Part shown: piece by piece, positions 45,088 through 54,564 of the stretch
Numbering within the stretch: position 1 is the stretch's first letter
Layout: every line of letters begins with the position of its first letter
Origin: Candidatus Binatia bacterium
GTDB taxonomy: Bacteria > Desulfobacterota > Binatia > HRBIN30
Direction: 5' to 3'
Assembly: GCA_026004215.1 (NCBI GenBank)
Contig: BPIR01000002.1
Location: 361,844-425,843 of the forward strand
DNA: 64,000 nucleotides
Translations under genes and position numbers: made by a program
The notes under the pieces: generated by a model
What the model saw: only the letters and a program-made list of their open reading frames with translations
Told to the model about the DNA's origin: nothing
Databases searched by the model: none

Positions 45088-45110
45088 CGCGTGGGTCAAT
45101 CGCCGTTGTC

Positions 45111-45152
45111 GAGAGGCGGAGGAGGACCGAACCCCCTCCGCCTCTCTTTTTT
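45111..45152 (+). terminator. Rho-independent terminator after the large secreted protein gene
   Basis: GAGAGGCGGAGG at 45111-45122 pairs perfectly with CCTCCGCCTCTC at 45135-45146 and is followed by a six-T run. It begins 24 bp after the stop codon. This is the clearest terminator in the window. Confidence 0.92.
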
Positions 45153-45313
45153 GCCGCAAGCCCCTGGCCGGAAATAAATGCGGGGTTTTTTTCATCCTCT
45201 AAGGGCCGATGACGAGGATGATTGTCAGTGGGTCGGAAGGATGGGCTTCGCAAGCGCATGCAAGCACCCGCGAGGAGAGAAGCGAGAGTTCCGCTGGGGT
45301 TCCCCCAGGTCTG

Positions 45314-45754
45314 ATGACACACGAGGTGCTGTTGCCCTCGCAGTACTTCGCCCCAATTTCGGACCGCATCGTGTCGCCAGAGCAGCGGCTCATGCTGGCT
45401 ATCCTAGAGGATGCTGTTTACACGGTGCTGAAACACGCGGGCTCGCGCAGCCGGCGTGCGCGCCGGCTGGTCCGCGAAGCAGAGCGCTGGATTGCACTTT
45501 CGGATCGCTCATGGGTGTTTTCCTTCGAGAACATCTGTGCCGTTCTCGGCTTCGACGCCGAAGTTCTCCGAGCGCGGTTGCGCCGGCTGCAACTGCGCGG
45601 CGAACGCGAGGGTTCCACGGGGCTCGCCAAAGTCGCCAACCAGCACCGAGTGGTGGGACGCCAACACCGCGTGGTCCTCGCGCCTTCCATTCGCCGTCGC
45701 TTGCGTGCCCAACAAAAAGCCCGCCTAGCGCGGCAAGGGAAATTCGGGGTGTAA
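45314..45754 (+). CDS. Conserved small protein of unknown function, paralogue of the protein at 21980
   Basis: This is the second member of the FSFENVC-type family. LLPSQYFAPI, LEDAVYTVLK, REAERWIA and WVFSFENICAVLGFDAEVLR occur in the same order and spacing as in the 21980 protein. The C terminus is longer and strongly basic, with many Arg and a VVGRQHRVVL segment, which could bind nucleic acid. The start is uncertain. ATG at 45314 gives 146 residues and fits the first conserved block. ATG at 45209 gives 181 but adds low-complexity residues and has only a poor ribosome site. No function is known. Confidence 0.75.
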   Translation: MTHEVLLPSQYFAPISDRIVSPEQRLMLAILEDAVYTVLKHAGSRSRRARRLVREAERWIALSDRSWVFSFENICAVLGFDAEVLRARLRRLQLRGEREGSTGLAKVANQHRVVGRQHRVVLAPSIRRRLRAQQKARLARQGKFGV

Positions 45755-45868
45755 GAGGCTCCAGCTCCGTTCGAGCAGCGATCCCTCCTTCTGACGGCGC
45801 GTCTTGCGCTACAGGAACGGTTCCTGTTCCATGCCTTTCGGACTCTATCCGGAAGGAGGGAACAACCC

Positions 45869-46945
45869 ATGAGAACTGGCCCGCGAAAATGCAGAGTCGG
45901 CTTGCTCCTGCTGGCGCTCGTGTTGGCACCGGCCTGTGCACAACGGCCGCGACAACAGCTCGCTAGTGCTCCGTTGCACGGCGAGCGCGAGGTGCACTTC
46001 GGGCTCATGACCCCCACCGATGGCGCCCGGTACGAGGACATCGTGCGCGCCTGGAGAGAGGCGGATCAGCTCGGCTGGCACAGTGCATGGTTGAACGACC
46101 ATTTCATGCCGGTGTTCGGCGATACCGACCAGAACCAATACGAAGCGTGGACCTTGCTTGCCGCGCTCGCCGCACAAACAGAGCGCATTCGGATCGGCGT
46201 GCTGGTCACCGGGAACACTTACCGCAACCCCGCCTTGCTGGCCAAAATGGCTGCTACTGTGGATGAAATTTCTCGAGGCCGCTTGGACCTCGGTATTGGC
46301 GCGGGTTGGTATCGCAAGGAGCACTTTGCCTACGGCTTCCACTTTGGGACGAGCCGGGAACGTGCGGAGCGACTCAAAGAAGCCCTCGAGGTGCTGAATC
46401 TTCTCTGGGGGCAGCAGCATCCAACTTTTCGGGGAAGGTATTACACCTTGTACCAAGCTCCCTTCGCCCCTCGCGGGGTTCAGCGGCCCCGAGTGCCAAT
46501 CATTGTCGGGGGACAAGGGAAAAAATGGATCGTTCCCCTCGTTGCCCAGTACGCAGACGGTTGGAACGCCCCGATCCAAACCGACGCTCAGGGATTTGCG
46601 GAACGGGTGGAGCTCGTCCGCCGCGAGTGCCGGAGGATTGGCCGCACTGACTGCCCCACGCGTTTCTCGAAGATGTTTGCTCTCGTCACCATCTCCAATG
46701 TCCCTTTGGTCGGCCCGGCAGTGCGCGCCGGCGCTCGCTTGCTTCCGCAAGTGGACACGGGCACGGCCAAGCACCTACTTGCGGGGTCCCCGGCCGACAT
46801 TGCCGAACAAATCCTTCCGTTCGTTCGTGCGGGGTGCAACGAGGTCATCGTGAGCTTCCTGCCGCCATTCGACTCCGACACCATTCGGACTTTCTCAACC
46901 GAGGTCATTCCGAGAGTCCGCGCGGCGCTGGCCCCGACTTCGTGA
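45869..46945 (+). CDS. Exported LLM class (luciferase-like) F420-type oxidoreductase
   Basis: This 358-residue luciferase-like protein has the core RIGVLVTGNTYRNPALLAKMAATVDEIS (quoted in part) and LDLGIGAGWYRKEHFAYGF, close to the cytoplasmic homologue at 16 kb. The N terminus GLLLLALVLAPACAQ is a signal peptide or lipobox with an imperfect lipobox. No twin-arginine motif is seen. A cofactor-bearing enzyme exported without a Tat signal is unusual. The cofactor could be added outside, or the leader may be a membrane anchor. GGAGGG lies upstream of the ATG. It may be co-expressed with the acyl-CoA dehydrogenase 84 bp downstream. Substrate unknown. Confidence 0.82.
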   Translation: MRTGPRKCRVGLLLLALVLAPACAQRPRQQLASAPLHGEREVHFGLMTPTDGARYEDIVRAWREADQLGWHSAWLNDHFMPVFGDTDQNQYEAWTLLAALAAQTERIRIGVLVTGNTYRNPALLAKMAATVDEISRGRLDLGIGAGWYRKEHFAYGFHFGTSRERAERLKEALEVLNLLWGQQHPTFRGRYYTLYQAPFAPRGVQRPRVPIIVGGQGKKWIVPLVAQYADGWNAPIQTDAQGFAERVELVRRECRRIGRTDCPTRFSKMFALVTISNVPLVGPAVRAGARLLPQVDTGTAKHLLAGSPADIAEQILPFVRAGCNEVIVSFLPPFDSDTIRTFSTEVIPRVRAALAPTS

Positions 46946-47029
46946 AATCGCTCCTCACCGGTCAACACTTCCGCCCACTGCCTTGCCGCAAGAGCGAATC
47001 TCGGTACTTTTGCGGCGCGAGGTGACACC

Positions 47030-48217
47030 ATGGATTGGAACCTTGGCCCCACGGAACGCACGATTCGAGACACGTTTCGCAACTACTTTCGACAACACCT
47101 GGAACCTCGTGTTCTGGCAATGGAGCACGGCGAAGAGTTGCCATACCCGCTGATGCGCCAGATGCATCGCGACCTGGGTTTGGATGCATTTCTGGTTCCG
47201 CGTGCGCCGGCCGGAGCGGAAACGGAATCATCCGCCCACGGCGGGCTGGATGACCGCACGGCACGCTATGCGCGCACGACGTTTTCTGTGGAAATGGCGC
47301 GCATCAGCCCGTCGTTTGCCCTCAGCTACGGTGCCAGTGTGGGGTTGTTTGGCGCGAACGTGCTGCGCCGCGGCACGCCCGAGCAAATTCAACGGTTCGC
47401 CGTACCCGTCCTGCGTTGCGAAAAGGTGGGCTCCTGGTGCCTCACGGAGCCGCAGGCGGGCAGCGACGCGCTCGGCGGGATGCGCACCCGCGCACGCTTT
47501 GAAGGCGACCACTACGTCCTGAACGGCAGTAAAACCTTCATCACCAATGCCCCCTTCGCGGATGTGTTTCTGGTGTACGCGCGCGTGCAAGGTGGCCCGC
47601 TGCACGAGTCCATTCAGCCGTTCATCCTGGAGCGGGGAACCCCGGGGCTCGCCACCGGCGCGCCAATGAAGAAAATGGGGATGCGCGGCTCGCCCACGGG
47701 CGAAGTTTTTCTCGACGACGTACACGTCCCCGCCAGCCAACTTCTCGGCGGCGGCGTCCGCCAAAGGGATCACGTGAAGTCCAGCCTGGCACAAGAGCGG
47801 CTCGGATTGGCCGCTTTGTCGTACGGCATCGCGGAACGGTGCTTCGAGATCGCTCGCGACTACGCCAAACAACGCCACCAATTTGGGCAACCCATTGCCA
47901 ACTTCCAACTCGTGCAACACAGGCTTGCGCGGATGTACGTGGCGCTCAGCAATGCGCGGCGCTTTGTGTATGCCGATTACTACAGTGACTTTTCGCTTTC
48001 CGAATCGTTGGCCGAGATTTGTGCGGGCAAGTTGTACTGCGCCGAAGTCGGTACTTTCGTGGCCTTCGAAGCGATCCACATCTTGGGAGGTTACGGCTAC
48101 ATGGAAGAGTACACTGTGGAGCGCTTGGCGCGCGACGCCAAGCTCATCGAGCTCGGAGGCGGCACCACGGAAATGCAAATTCTCACCATTGCCCGCGAGA
48201 TTCTCAAAGCCGATTAG
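47030..48217 (+). CDS. Acyl-CoA dehydrogenase
   Basis: This 395-residue FAD enzyme introduces a 2,3-double bond into acyl-CoAs. WCLTEPQAGSDALGG near residue 140 and the C-terminal GGYGYMEEYTVERLARDAK are family signatures. At the usual MCAD catalytic position the sequence reads ELGGGTTEMQ, without the YEG glutamate. Instead Glu256 in SSLAQERLGLA matches the helix-G glutamate used by isovaleryl- and long-chain-type enzymes. The substrate may therefore be branched or long. It lies between the luciferase-like gene and the P450 gene. A catabolic role is inferred. Confidence 0.93.
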   Translation: MDWNLGPTERTIRDTFRNYFRQHLEPRVLAMEHGEELPYPLMRQMHRDLGLDAFLVPRAPAGAETESSAHGGLDDRTARYARTTFSVEMARISPSFALSYGASVGLFGANVLRRGTPEQIQRFAVPVLRCEKVGSWCLTEPQAGSDALGGMRTRARFEGDHYVLNGSKTFITNAPFADVFLVYARVQGGPLHESIQPFILERGTPGLATGAPMKKMGMRGSPTGEVFLDDVHVPASQLLGGGVRQRDHVKSSLAQERLGLAALSYGIAERCFEIARDYAKQRHQFGQPIANFQLVQHRLARMYVALSNARRFVYADYYSDFSLSESLAEICAGKLYCAEVGTFVAFEAIHILGGYGYMEEYTVERLARDAKLIELGGGTTEMQILTIAREILKAD

Positions 48218-48295
48218 CGTCCTCGGAGGTCACGCAGTCTTTGCACCGCAGCCGCCTTCCGTTTGGCCGCGAAAGCTGATAAGAGCGCGGCCGCC

Positions 48296-49480
48296 ATGGA
48301 ACTCAACCCTTTTTCCTACGAGTTCCACGAAAATCCGTACCCAGTTTACGCTTGGCTGCGCGAACACGCGCCTTTGTACTACAACGCCGAGCTCGACTTT
48401 TACGCCCTCTCGCGTTTTCAGGACGTTTGGGGAGCACTGCAAGACTGGCGCACCTACAGTTCGCGCGACGGCGTGACCTTGGAGCGCATCGACACCACTC
48501 TCTTCGAAGTCACGCCCATGATGATCTTCATGGACCCGCCCAAGCACGACCGCTTGCGCCGTTTGGTCAGCACGGCATTCACGCCCCGGCGCATCGCTTC
48601 TCTGGAACCGTTTGTTCGCCGACTGGCGCAGGAACTCGTCGCCAAACTTCGCGCGAACGGCGGGGGCGACTTTGTTACCGAGTTTGCCGCCCCGCTTCCC
48701 CGCGAGGTGATTTTCACTCTGCTGGGCGTGCCCAGCGCGGATCGCGTGCAACTGCGGGAATGGATGGACCGTGCCCTCGAACGGGATCCGGATACGCCGG
48801 CCATTCCCTCCCGGGCCATCGAGGCCAGCATGAACCTGGTTCGCTACTGGTTCCAACTGATCGAATCCTTGCGGCGCCAGCCCAACGATGGGCTCATTTG
48901 CGCCTTGTTCGAGGCCGAGCTGGAAACCGAAGACGGCGCCCGCACGCGGCTCACAGACGGCGAAATTGCCGGCTTTTGTGCGCTTCTCGGAGCCGCCGGC
49001 AATGAAACGGTCACACGCTTGCTCGGCAACGCCGCGGTGTTGTTTCACCGCCACCCGGATGCCTGGGCCGTCCTCCGCCGCGAGCCCGAGCGCATACCGC
49101 CGGCCATCGAAGAAGTTCTGCGCTACTGGCCGCCATCGCAATACCAAGCGCGCACCGTCACGCGCGATGTGGAGTGGTACGGGCGCAAAGTCCCCGCCGG
49201 CGCCCGCATCCTGCTTTTGAACGGTGCAGCCACCCGCGATCCACGGATGTTCGCCGATCCCGACCGGTTCGACATCGCCCGTCAGATCCCGCTGCATTTG
49301 AGTTTCGGCTACGGAGTGCACTTTTGCCTCGGTGCGGCGCTCGCTCGGCTGGAAGCACGCGTGGCCTTAGAAGAGTTTTCCCGAGCGTTTCCCCGGTTCG
49401 AAGTGGACGAGGCCCATTGCATCCGCGCGCACATGAGCAATGTGCATGGCTTCGACCACGTGCCGTTTCGCGCGCGCTGA
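48296..49480 (+). CDS. Cytochrome P450
   Basis: This 394-residue soluble bacterial P450 has the heme Cys in FGYGVHFCLGAALARLE, the ExxR motif in AIEEVLRYWPP and an oxygen-activation segment GAAGNETVTRLL in the I helix. PRDVEWYGRKVPAGARIL-like sequence precedes the heme region. It would need a ferredoxin and reductase, which are not adjacent. A TTG at 48263 would add 11 residues; the ATG at 48296 fits the family start better. The substrate is unknown. It is probably part of the same catabolic group as the two genes before it. Confidence 0.95.
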   Translation: MELNPFSYEFHENPYPVYAWLREHAPLYYNAELDFYALSRFQDVWGALQDWRTYSSRDGVTLERIDTTLFEVTPMMIFMDPPKHDRLRRLVSTAFTPRRIASLEPFVRRLAQELVAKLRANGGGDFVTEFAAPLPREVIFTLLGVPSADRVQLREWMDRALERDPDTPAIPSRAIEASMNLVRYWFQLIESLRRQPNDGLICALFEAELETEDGARTRLTDGEIAGFCALLGAAGNETVTRLLGNAAVLFHRHPDAWAVLRREPERIPPAIEEVLRYWPPSQYQARTVTRDVEWYGRKVPAGARILLLNGAATRDPRMFADPDRFDIARQIPLHLSFGYGVHFCLGAALARLEARVALEEFSRAFPRFEVDEAHCIRAHMSNVHGFDHVPFRAR

Positions 49481-49600
49481 GCCTGCGGGACCAGCGGGCG
49501 AAGCCCAGGCAAATCCCCACGCCATTACCCTCCTCGCGCCGGAAAGTTTGCATATCGACCCATTGCGTGTCCCCGACCCGGCGTTTTGCATCGAGACCGA

Positions 49601-49646
49601 TTGACTGAAAACCGTGCCTTGGTATTTTGGAACGGACTAGTCCGTT
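49601..49646 (+). promoter_or_regulatory. tetR promoter with perfect palindromic operator
   Basis: TTGACT (49601-49606) and TATTTT (49623-49628) are 16 bp apart. AACGGACTAGTCCGTT (49631-49646) is a perfect 16-bp palindrome just downstream of the -10, where a repressor would block initiation. It lies 15 bp before the tetR start, so autorepression is likely. Confidence 0.75.
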
Positions 49647-49661
49647 TCGGAATGAGCAACC

Positions 49662-50288
49662 ATGGCCGGAAGGAAGAAAAGCGACCAAATCCGCGAGGCG
49701 ATTGTCCACGGCGCTGCTGAGGTTTTCTCTCGGCGCGAGTTCCACGAAGTGCTGACCGATGACATTGCAGCTCGAGTTGGCGTCGGCAAAGGCACGCTGT
49801 ACCGGTACTTCCGTTCCAAGGAGGAATTGTATCTGGCCGCTATTGGGGATGGGCTGCGCGAGCTCCACGGGTCGGTCACCGAGGTTCTTTCCCAACCGTC
49901 TCCGCTGGTGCCTACGATCGAGCGGCTGGTCCGAACGTTGATCGAGTACTTCTGGGACAAGCGCGACTTTTTCGTCCTGATGCACCGCCTCGAGCCCAAG
50001 CTCAAAGCCAAAGAGCGGGCCGAGTGGCGCGAACGGCGCGACCAAATTGTGGAGATGCTGCGCCGTCGCCTCGACCGGGCCATGCAAAACGGAGAAATTG
50101 CGCGGGTGCATCCACGCATCGCCACCGAGGCGTTGTTGGGCATGATCCGGGGAGCATGCGTGTACCGCCAGCCGTCGGATCGGCCTCGAGAGGTGGCGCA
50201 AACGATCACGCAACTCTTCCTTGGCGGGCTATTCGGTTCCGAGCGCCCGGCATTGTCTCCAGCCCGCAAAGCAGCCGCATCGCAGTAG
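49662..50288 (+). CDS. TetR family transcriptional regulator of an RND efflux operon
   Basis: This 208-residue TetR-type repressor has a helix-turn-helix, TDDIAARVGVGKGTLYRYF, at residues 27-45 and a longer ligand-binding C-terminal domain. It sits 12 bp before the adaptor gene and is probably the first gene of the adaptor-pump-TolC operon. A perfect palindrome in its own promoter is the likely operator. The inducer is unknown. The C-terminal domain resembles that of the second TetR at 56.7 kb (ATEALLGMIRGACVYR versus ATEALLGMLRGVHRYR), so the two arose from a common ancestor. Confidence 0.94.
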   Translation: MAGRKKSDQIREAIVHGAAEVFSRREFHEVLTDDIAARVGVGKGTLYRYFRSKEELYLAAIGDGLRELHGSVTEVLSQPSPLVPTIERLVRTLIEYFWDKRDFFVLMHRLEPKLKAKERAEWRERRDQIVEMLRRRLDRAMQNGEIARVHPRIATEALLGMIRGACVYRQPSDRPREVAQTITQLFLGGLFGSERPALSPARKAAASQ

Positions 50289-50300
50289 TCAGGAGCCATC

Positions 50301-51395
50301 ATGCAGCAAAGTTTCCTGCTTTCTCTAGCAACTATCCTCGCGTGTGCGTCGATAAGCTGCGGCCGCACCGGAGGCGCCGAAAGTGCAGCCGCAGCGCCGA
50401 GCAAGCTCGTCCCGCGAGCGGTCGTGGTCCGGGTCGCTCCCGCTGTGGTGCGCCCGGTGCAGCGCACGGTAAACTTCGTCGGGACTCTGTATGGCCGCGA
50501 CGAGGTCACCATTGCCAGCCAAGTGGAAGGGCAAGTCGAGCGTGTGCATGTGGATCTGGGTGACGCGGTCGGCGAGGGCGAAGTGTTGCTGGAAATTGAC
50601 GACAGTTCGTGGCGGGCGCGGCTGCGCGAGGCGGAAGCGAATCTCGCCAAGGCGCGTACGGACGAGGAACGTGCCCGCCAGCTCGTCGCGGAGCGTGTGA
50701 TTTCGCCGCAAGAATACGAAGCGCGAAAAACGGCAGCTCAAGTCGCCGAGGCCCAGCGCGATTTACTGCGAGTCACCTTGCAGCATGCCCGCGTTCTTTC
50801 GCCCATCCAAGCCAGCGTGGCGCGAAGGTTCGTGTCGGTTGGCGAATACGTGCGACCGGGCACGCCGCTCTTCACGTTAGTGGTTCAGGATCCGCTCAAG
50901 CTGCGTGGCGACGTACCGGAGCGGTTTGCGCCCGAGCTGCAATCCGCGCAACCGGTGGAGGTTCGGGTAGATGCTTACCCGAACGAAGTGTTCCGGGGAG
51001 CGCTAGCGCGGATCAGCCCGGCGTCAAACCCGCAAAACCGTTCCGTTACGGTGGAAGCGCTGGTCCCCAATCCCGATCGCAAACTCAAGCCGGGCTTCTT
51101 TGCCAACGCGGCCATCGTCACGCGCGCGGACGACCGTGCGGTGTGTATTCCTCAAGATGCTGTGATGTCCTTTGCCGGCGTGCACCGGGTGTTCGTGATC
51201 TCCGACCAACGTGCGGAAGCACGGGAGGTGGAGTTGGGCCGGAGGCTACCGGATGGTCTCGTGGAGGTCGTCGGCGGAGTCGCTGCCGGGGAGCTGGTCG
51301 CCGTTTCGGGCTTGAGCAAGCTGGAGTCGGGCGCGGCGGTCGAAATCGACCGTGCCGCACCTGACTCCGGCGCAACGCAGGCAGGTGATTCATGA
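50301..51395 (+). CDS. RND efflux periplasmic adaptor, operon 1
   Basis: This 364-residue membrane fusion protein links the inner membrane pump and TolC. A leader with a possible lipoprotein Cys (ACASISCG) is followed by a barrel-sandwich (lipoyl) domain at residues 60-95. A coiled-coil hairpin at 100-160 (REAEANLAKARTDEERARQL) and a beta-barrel domain follow. It ends in ATGA overlap with the pump gene. Substrates are unknown; hydrophobic small molecules are usual for this class. Confidence 0.94.
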   Translation: MQQSFLLSLATILACASISCGRTGGAESAAAAPSKLVPRAVVVRVAPAVVRPVQRTVNFVGTLYGRDEVTIASQVEGQVERVHVDLGDAVGEGEVLLEIDDSSWRARLREAEANLAKARTDEERARQLVAERVISPQEYEARKTAAQVAEAQRDLLRVTLQHARVLSPIQASVARRFVSVGEYVRPGTPLFTLVVQDPLKLRGDVPERFAPELQSAQPVEVRVDAYPNEVFRGALARISPASNPQNRSVTVEALVPNPDRKLKPGFFANAAIVTRADDRAVCIPQDAVMSFAGVHRVFVISDQRAEAREVELGRRLPDGLVEVVGGVAAGELVAVSGLSKLESGAAVEIDRAAPDSGATQAGDS

Positions 51396-54300
51396 AGCTC
51401 GTAGAACTGTGCATCCGCCGCCCAGTGGCGGCCACGATGGGGATTTCCTTCCTCGTCGTGCTCGGGTTGTTTTCCTACCGGCACCTCTCAGTGGACTTAT
51501 TTCCCAACATCGATTTCCCCATCGTCGTCGTCAACACCACGCTCAAAGGTGCCAGCGTGGAAGAAATGGAGTCCAGCGTCACCAAAGTCATCGAGGAAGC
51601 CGTCAACACGATCGAGGGGATCGAAGAATTGCGCTCCACGACCAAAGAAGGGCTTTCCCACGTCGTGGTCATTTTCCATCTCGAACGCGATCGGGAGGCG
51701 GCCGTACAAGACGTGCGCGACAAGGTAGCCGCAATTACGTCCAAGCTTCCTGCGGGCACGGACCCTCCGGTGGTCATGAAGTTCGACGTGGAAGCGTCGC
51801 CGATTCTGTCTATTGCCGTGGCCGGCGAGCGGAGTTTGCGCGAGGTCACCGAACTTGCGCGCAAGCTCATCAAGGAAGACTTGGAGACACTGCCCGGCGT
51901 GGGATCGGTGAGCCTGGTGGGTGGTTTGGAGCGGGCCATCAACGTCGAAGTGGATACCCAGCGCCTGGCAGCGTACGGACTTTCGATCGGACAAGTTCGT
52001 TCGGCGTTACGCGCGCAAAACGTCGAACTTCCGAGCGGCCATGTAGACCAAGGCAGCAAAGAGCTCACGCTGCGCACGATGGGACGGATCGAGCGCGTCG
52101 AGGACTTCCGCCACCTCATCATCGCTACGGTCCAAGGTCGTCCCATTACTCTCGGAGACGTGGCCACTGTGACCGACGGCTTCGTGGAGCCTCGCACGTT
52201 GGCGCGGCTGGATGGGAACCCGGCGGTGAATTTGCTCATCCGCAAGCAAAACGGGCAAAACACCGTGGAAGTGATCAAACGCGTCAAACAGCGGCTCGAA
52301 GAGCTCCGCAGGGTGCTGCCCCATGACATCGAAATGCAAGTGGTGCGCGACCACTCGCGCTTTATCGAGCGCTCGATCGAGGAGGTCCAGTTTCACCTGG
52401 TGCTGGCGGCCATCTTGGTCAGCCTCACCGTGCTGCTGTTCATTGCCAACTGGCGCGCCACCCTGATTGCGGCCGTAGCAATTCCCACCTCGATCGTGGC
52501 CACGTTTACCCTCATGCGCTGGCTCGGCTTCACGATCAACAACATCACCATGCTCGGCCTCGTACTGGCCACGGGCATCGTCATTGACGATGCCGTGGTG
52601 GTTCTGGAGAACATTTTCCGGTATGCGGAAGAGAAAAACATGCCGCCCCGCATGGCGGCTGCGGCGGCAACCAAAGAGATCAGCTTGGCCGTGATGGCGA
52701 CGACGTTGTCGCTGGTGGTGATTTTTTTGCCCGTCGCGTTCATGGAAGGGCGAGTCGGCCGCTTCTTCAACAGCTACGGGGTCACGGTGGCCTGCGCGAT
52801 CATGGTGTCGCTACTGGTCTCCTTTACGCTCACTCCCATGCTGTGCGCCCGCTTTTTAAAGATCTCCCCGCACCGCGCCGCCCAGAGCCGGCAGCGGGGC
52901 TTTTACGCCGCCCTGGATCGGGGCTACGGGGTGCTGCTGCGCTGGTCGCTCCAGCACCGCTGGGTCATCGTGGCGGCGTCGCTGCTCACGGTGGCCGCAA
53001 CCGTTCCCCTGTTCCGCATGGTCGGCAAGGACTTCTTGCCGCAAGACGACCAAAGCGAGTTCGAGGTCATCGTGCAGACGCCGGAGGGTTACAGCCTTGC
53101 TCGGACCGACGCGACCATGCGCGCGCTGGAAGCCAAGTTGCGCGAGCTTCCGCATGTCGAGCATCTCTTGACGACGATTGGTGATGCCACGGGTACCCTG
53201 CGGGCAGGGGAGGGTCCGGTTACGGAAGGCTCGATTTACGTGCAGCTCACCGATCTTCGCCACCGCAAGGTGTCGCAATTCGATCTCATGAAACAAGCCC
53301 GGGACATTCTCGCTTCGTTTCCGGACTTACGGGCCAGTGTACAAAACATCAATCTCTTCATGGGCGGCGGACAGCGATACACCGAGATCGAACTCGACCT
53401 CACCGGGCCGAGTCTGACCAAGTTGGAGGAGTACTCGCGCCGCCTGATGGACGGCATGCGCGCCGTGCCGGGTATTGTGGACGTGGACACCACACTCTCC
53501 GTGCGCCAGCCCGAATTGCGGGTGCACATCCACCGGCAAAAAGCGGCAGACTTGGGGCTGCGCGTGGAAGACATCGCCACTTCGTTGCGAACATTCGTCG
53601 CCGGAGAACCCGTCACCAAGTACAAGGAAGACCAAGAGCAGTACGACGTGTGGCTACGCGCCCGCCATCCGGACCGCGTCGATGCGCAAACGCTCGGGGA
53701 TCTCGGTATCGCCACGCCCAATGGCTCGCTGGTGAAACTTGCCAACGTGGCCACCCTCACGGAGGAGCTCGGGCCCGCACAAATTGACCACTTCCGGCGG
53801 CAGCGCAAAGTGACGGTGGTCGCCAATTTGCAAAACCTCGCACTGTCTGACGCGATCGCCCACATCGAGAAACTCCTGGCCGACCTCGACTTGCCCCCCA
53901 CTTACAAGGCAGAGTTCGGGGGCCGTGCCAAAGCCCTCGGAGAGACCGGGTCGAATTTTGCCGTGGCATTCGTCCTCAGTTTGCTGTTCATGTACATGAT
54001 CCTGGCAGCGCAATTCGAAAGCCTGCTGCACCCGATCACGATCCTGCTGGCGCTACCCCTGTCCGTGCCCTTTGCGCTGTTTTCCCTCTGGCTCCTGGGG
54101 GACACGCTGAACATCTACAGCGTGCTCGGACTGTTCATGTTGTTTGGAATCGTGAAAAAGAACGGGATCCTGCAAATCGATTACACCAATACATTGCGGG
54201 CGCAGGGTATGGAGCGAGATCCGGCAATTCTTGAGGCCAACCATGTGCGCCTGCGGCCGATTTTAATGACGACGGTTATGCTCATCGCCGGCATGATTCC

Positions 54301-54526
54301 CATCGCGCTCGGACAAGGCCCCGGATCGAGCACCCGCGCCTCGATGGCCAAGGTGATCATTGGCGGCCAGGCGCTGTGTTTGCTGCTGACGTTGCTGCTC
54401 ACGCCGGTCGCGTATTCTTTGTTCGACGACTTGGGGAAGGCGCGAGTGTTCCAAACCTTGGCGGGTTGGGTGCAAGCGCGGCGCAATTGGCTGTCCGGCT
54501 TGGCAAATGGCCGAGCAAAAGCGTAA
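51392..54526 (+). CDS. RND multidrug efflux permease (HAE-1 type), operon 1
   Basis: This 1044-residue inner membrane pump has twelve membrane helices and two large periplasmic loops. The proton-relay Asp pair is in TM4 (GIVIDDAVVVLENI), and the TM10 Lys is in LFGIVKKNGILQIDY. FPNIDFPIVVVNTTLKGAS opens the porter domain. It overlaps the adaptor gene by four bases. The TolC gene follows after 38 bp, so all three tripartite components lie together. The length is typical of the family. Confidence 0.97.
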   Translation: MKLVELCIRRPVAATMGISFLVVLGLFSYRHLSVDLFPNIDFPIVVVNTTLKGASVEEMESSVTKVIEEAVNTIEGIEELRSTTKEGLSHVVVIFHLERDREAAVQDVRDKVAAITSKLPAGTDPPVVMKFDVEASPILSIAVAGERSLREVTELARKLIKEDLETLPGVGSVSLVGGLERAINVEVDTQRLAAYGLSIGQVRSALRAQNVELPSGHVDQGSKELTLRTMGRIERVEDFRHLIIATVQGRPITLGDVATVTDGFVEPRTLARLDGNPAVNLLIRKQNGQNTVEVIKRVKQRLEELRRVLPHDIEMQVVRDHSRFIERSIEEVQFHLVLAAILVSLTVLLFIANWRATLIAAVAIPTSIVATFTLMRWLGFTINNITMLGLVLATGIVIDDAVVVLENIFRYAEEKNMPPRMAAAAATKEISLAVMATTLSLVVIFLPVAFMEGRVGRFFNSYGVTVACAIMVSLLVSFTLTPMLCARFLKISPHRAAQSRQRGFYAALDRGYGVLLRWSLQHRWVIVAASLLTVAATVPLFRMVGKDFLPQDDQSEFEVIVQTPEGYSLARTDATMRALEAKLRELPHVEHLLTTIGDATGTLRAGEGPVTEGSIYVQLTDLRHRKVSQFDLMKQARDILASFPDLRASVQNINLFMGGGQRYTEIELDLTGPSLTKLEEYSRRLMDGMRAVPGIVDVDTTLSVRQPELRVHIHRQKAADLGLRVEDIATSLRTFVAGEPVTKYKEDQEQYDVWLRARHPDRVDAQTLGDLGIATPNGSLVKLANVATLTEELGPAQIDHFRRQRKVTVVANLQNLALSDAIAHIEKLLADLDLPPTYKAEFGGRAKALGETGSNFAVAFVLSLLFMYMILAAQFESLLHPITILLALPLSVPFALFSLWLLGDTLNIYSVLGLFMLFGIVKKNGILQIDYTNTLRAQGMERDPAILEANHVRLRPILMTTVMLIAGMIPIALGQGPGSSTRASMAKVIIGGQALCLLLTLLLTPVAYSLFDDLGKARVFQTLAGWVQARRNWLSGLANGRAKA

Positions 54527-54564
54527 AAGCTCGCACCCCTGAGGTGTGGAAGGAGGGGAAGGAG

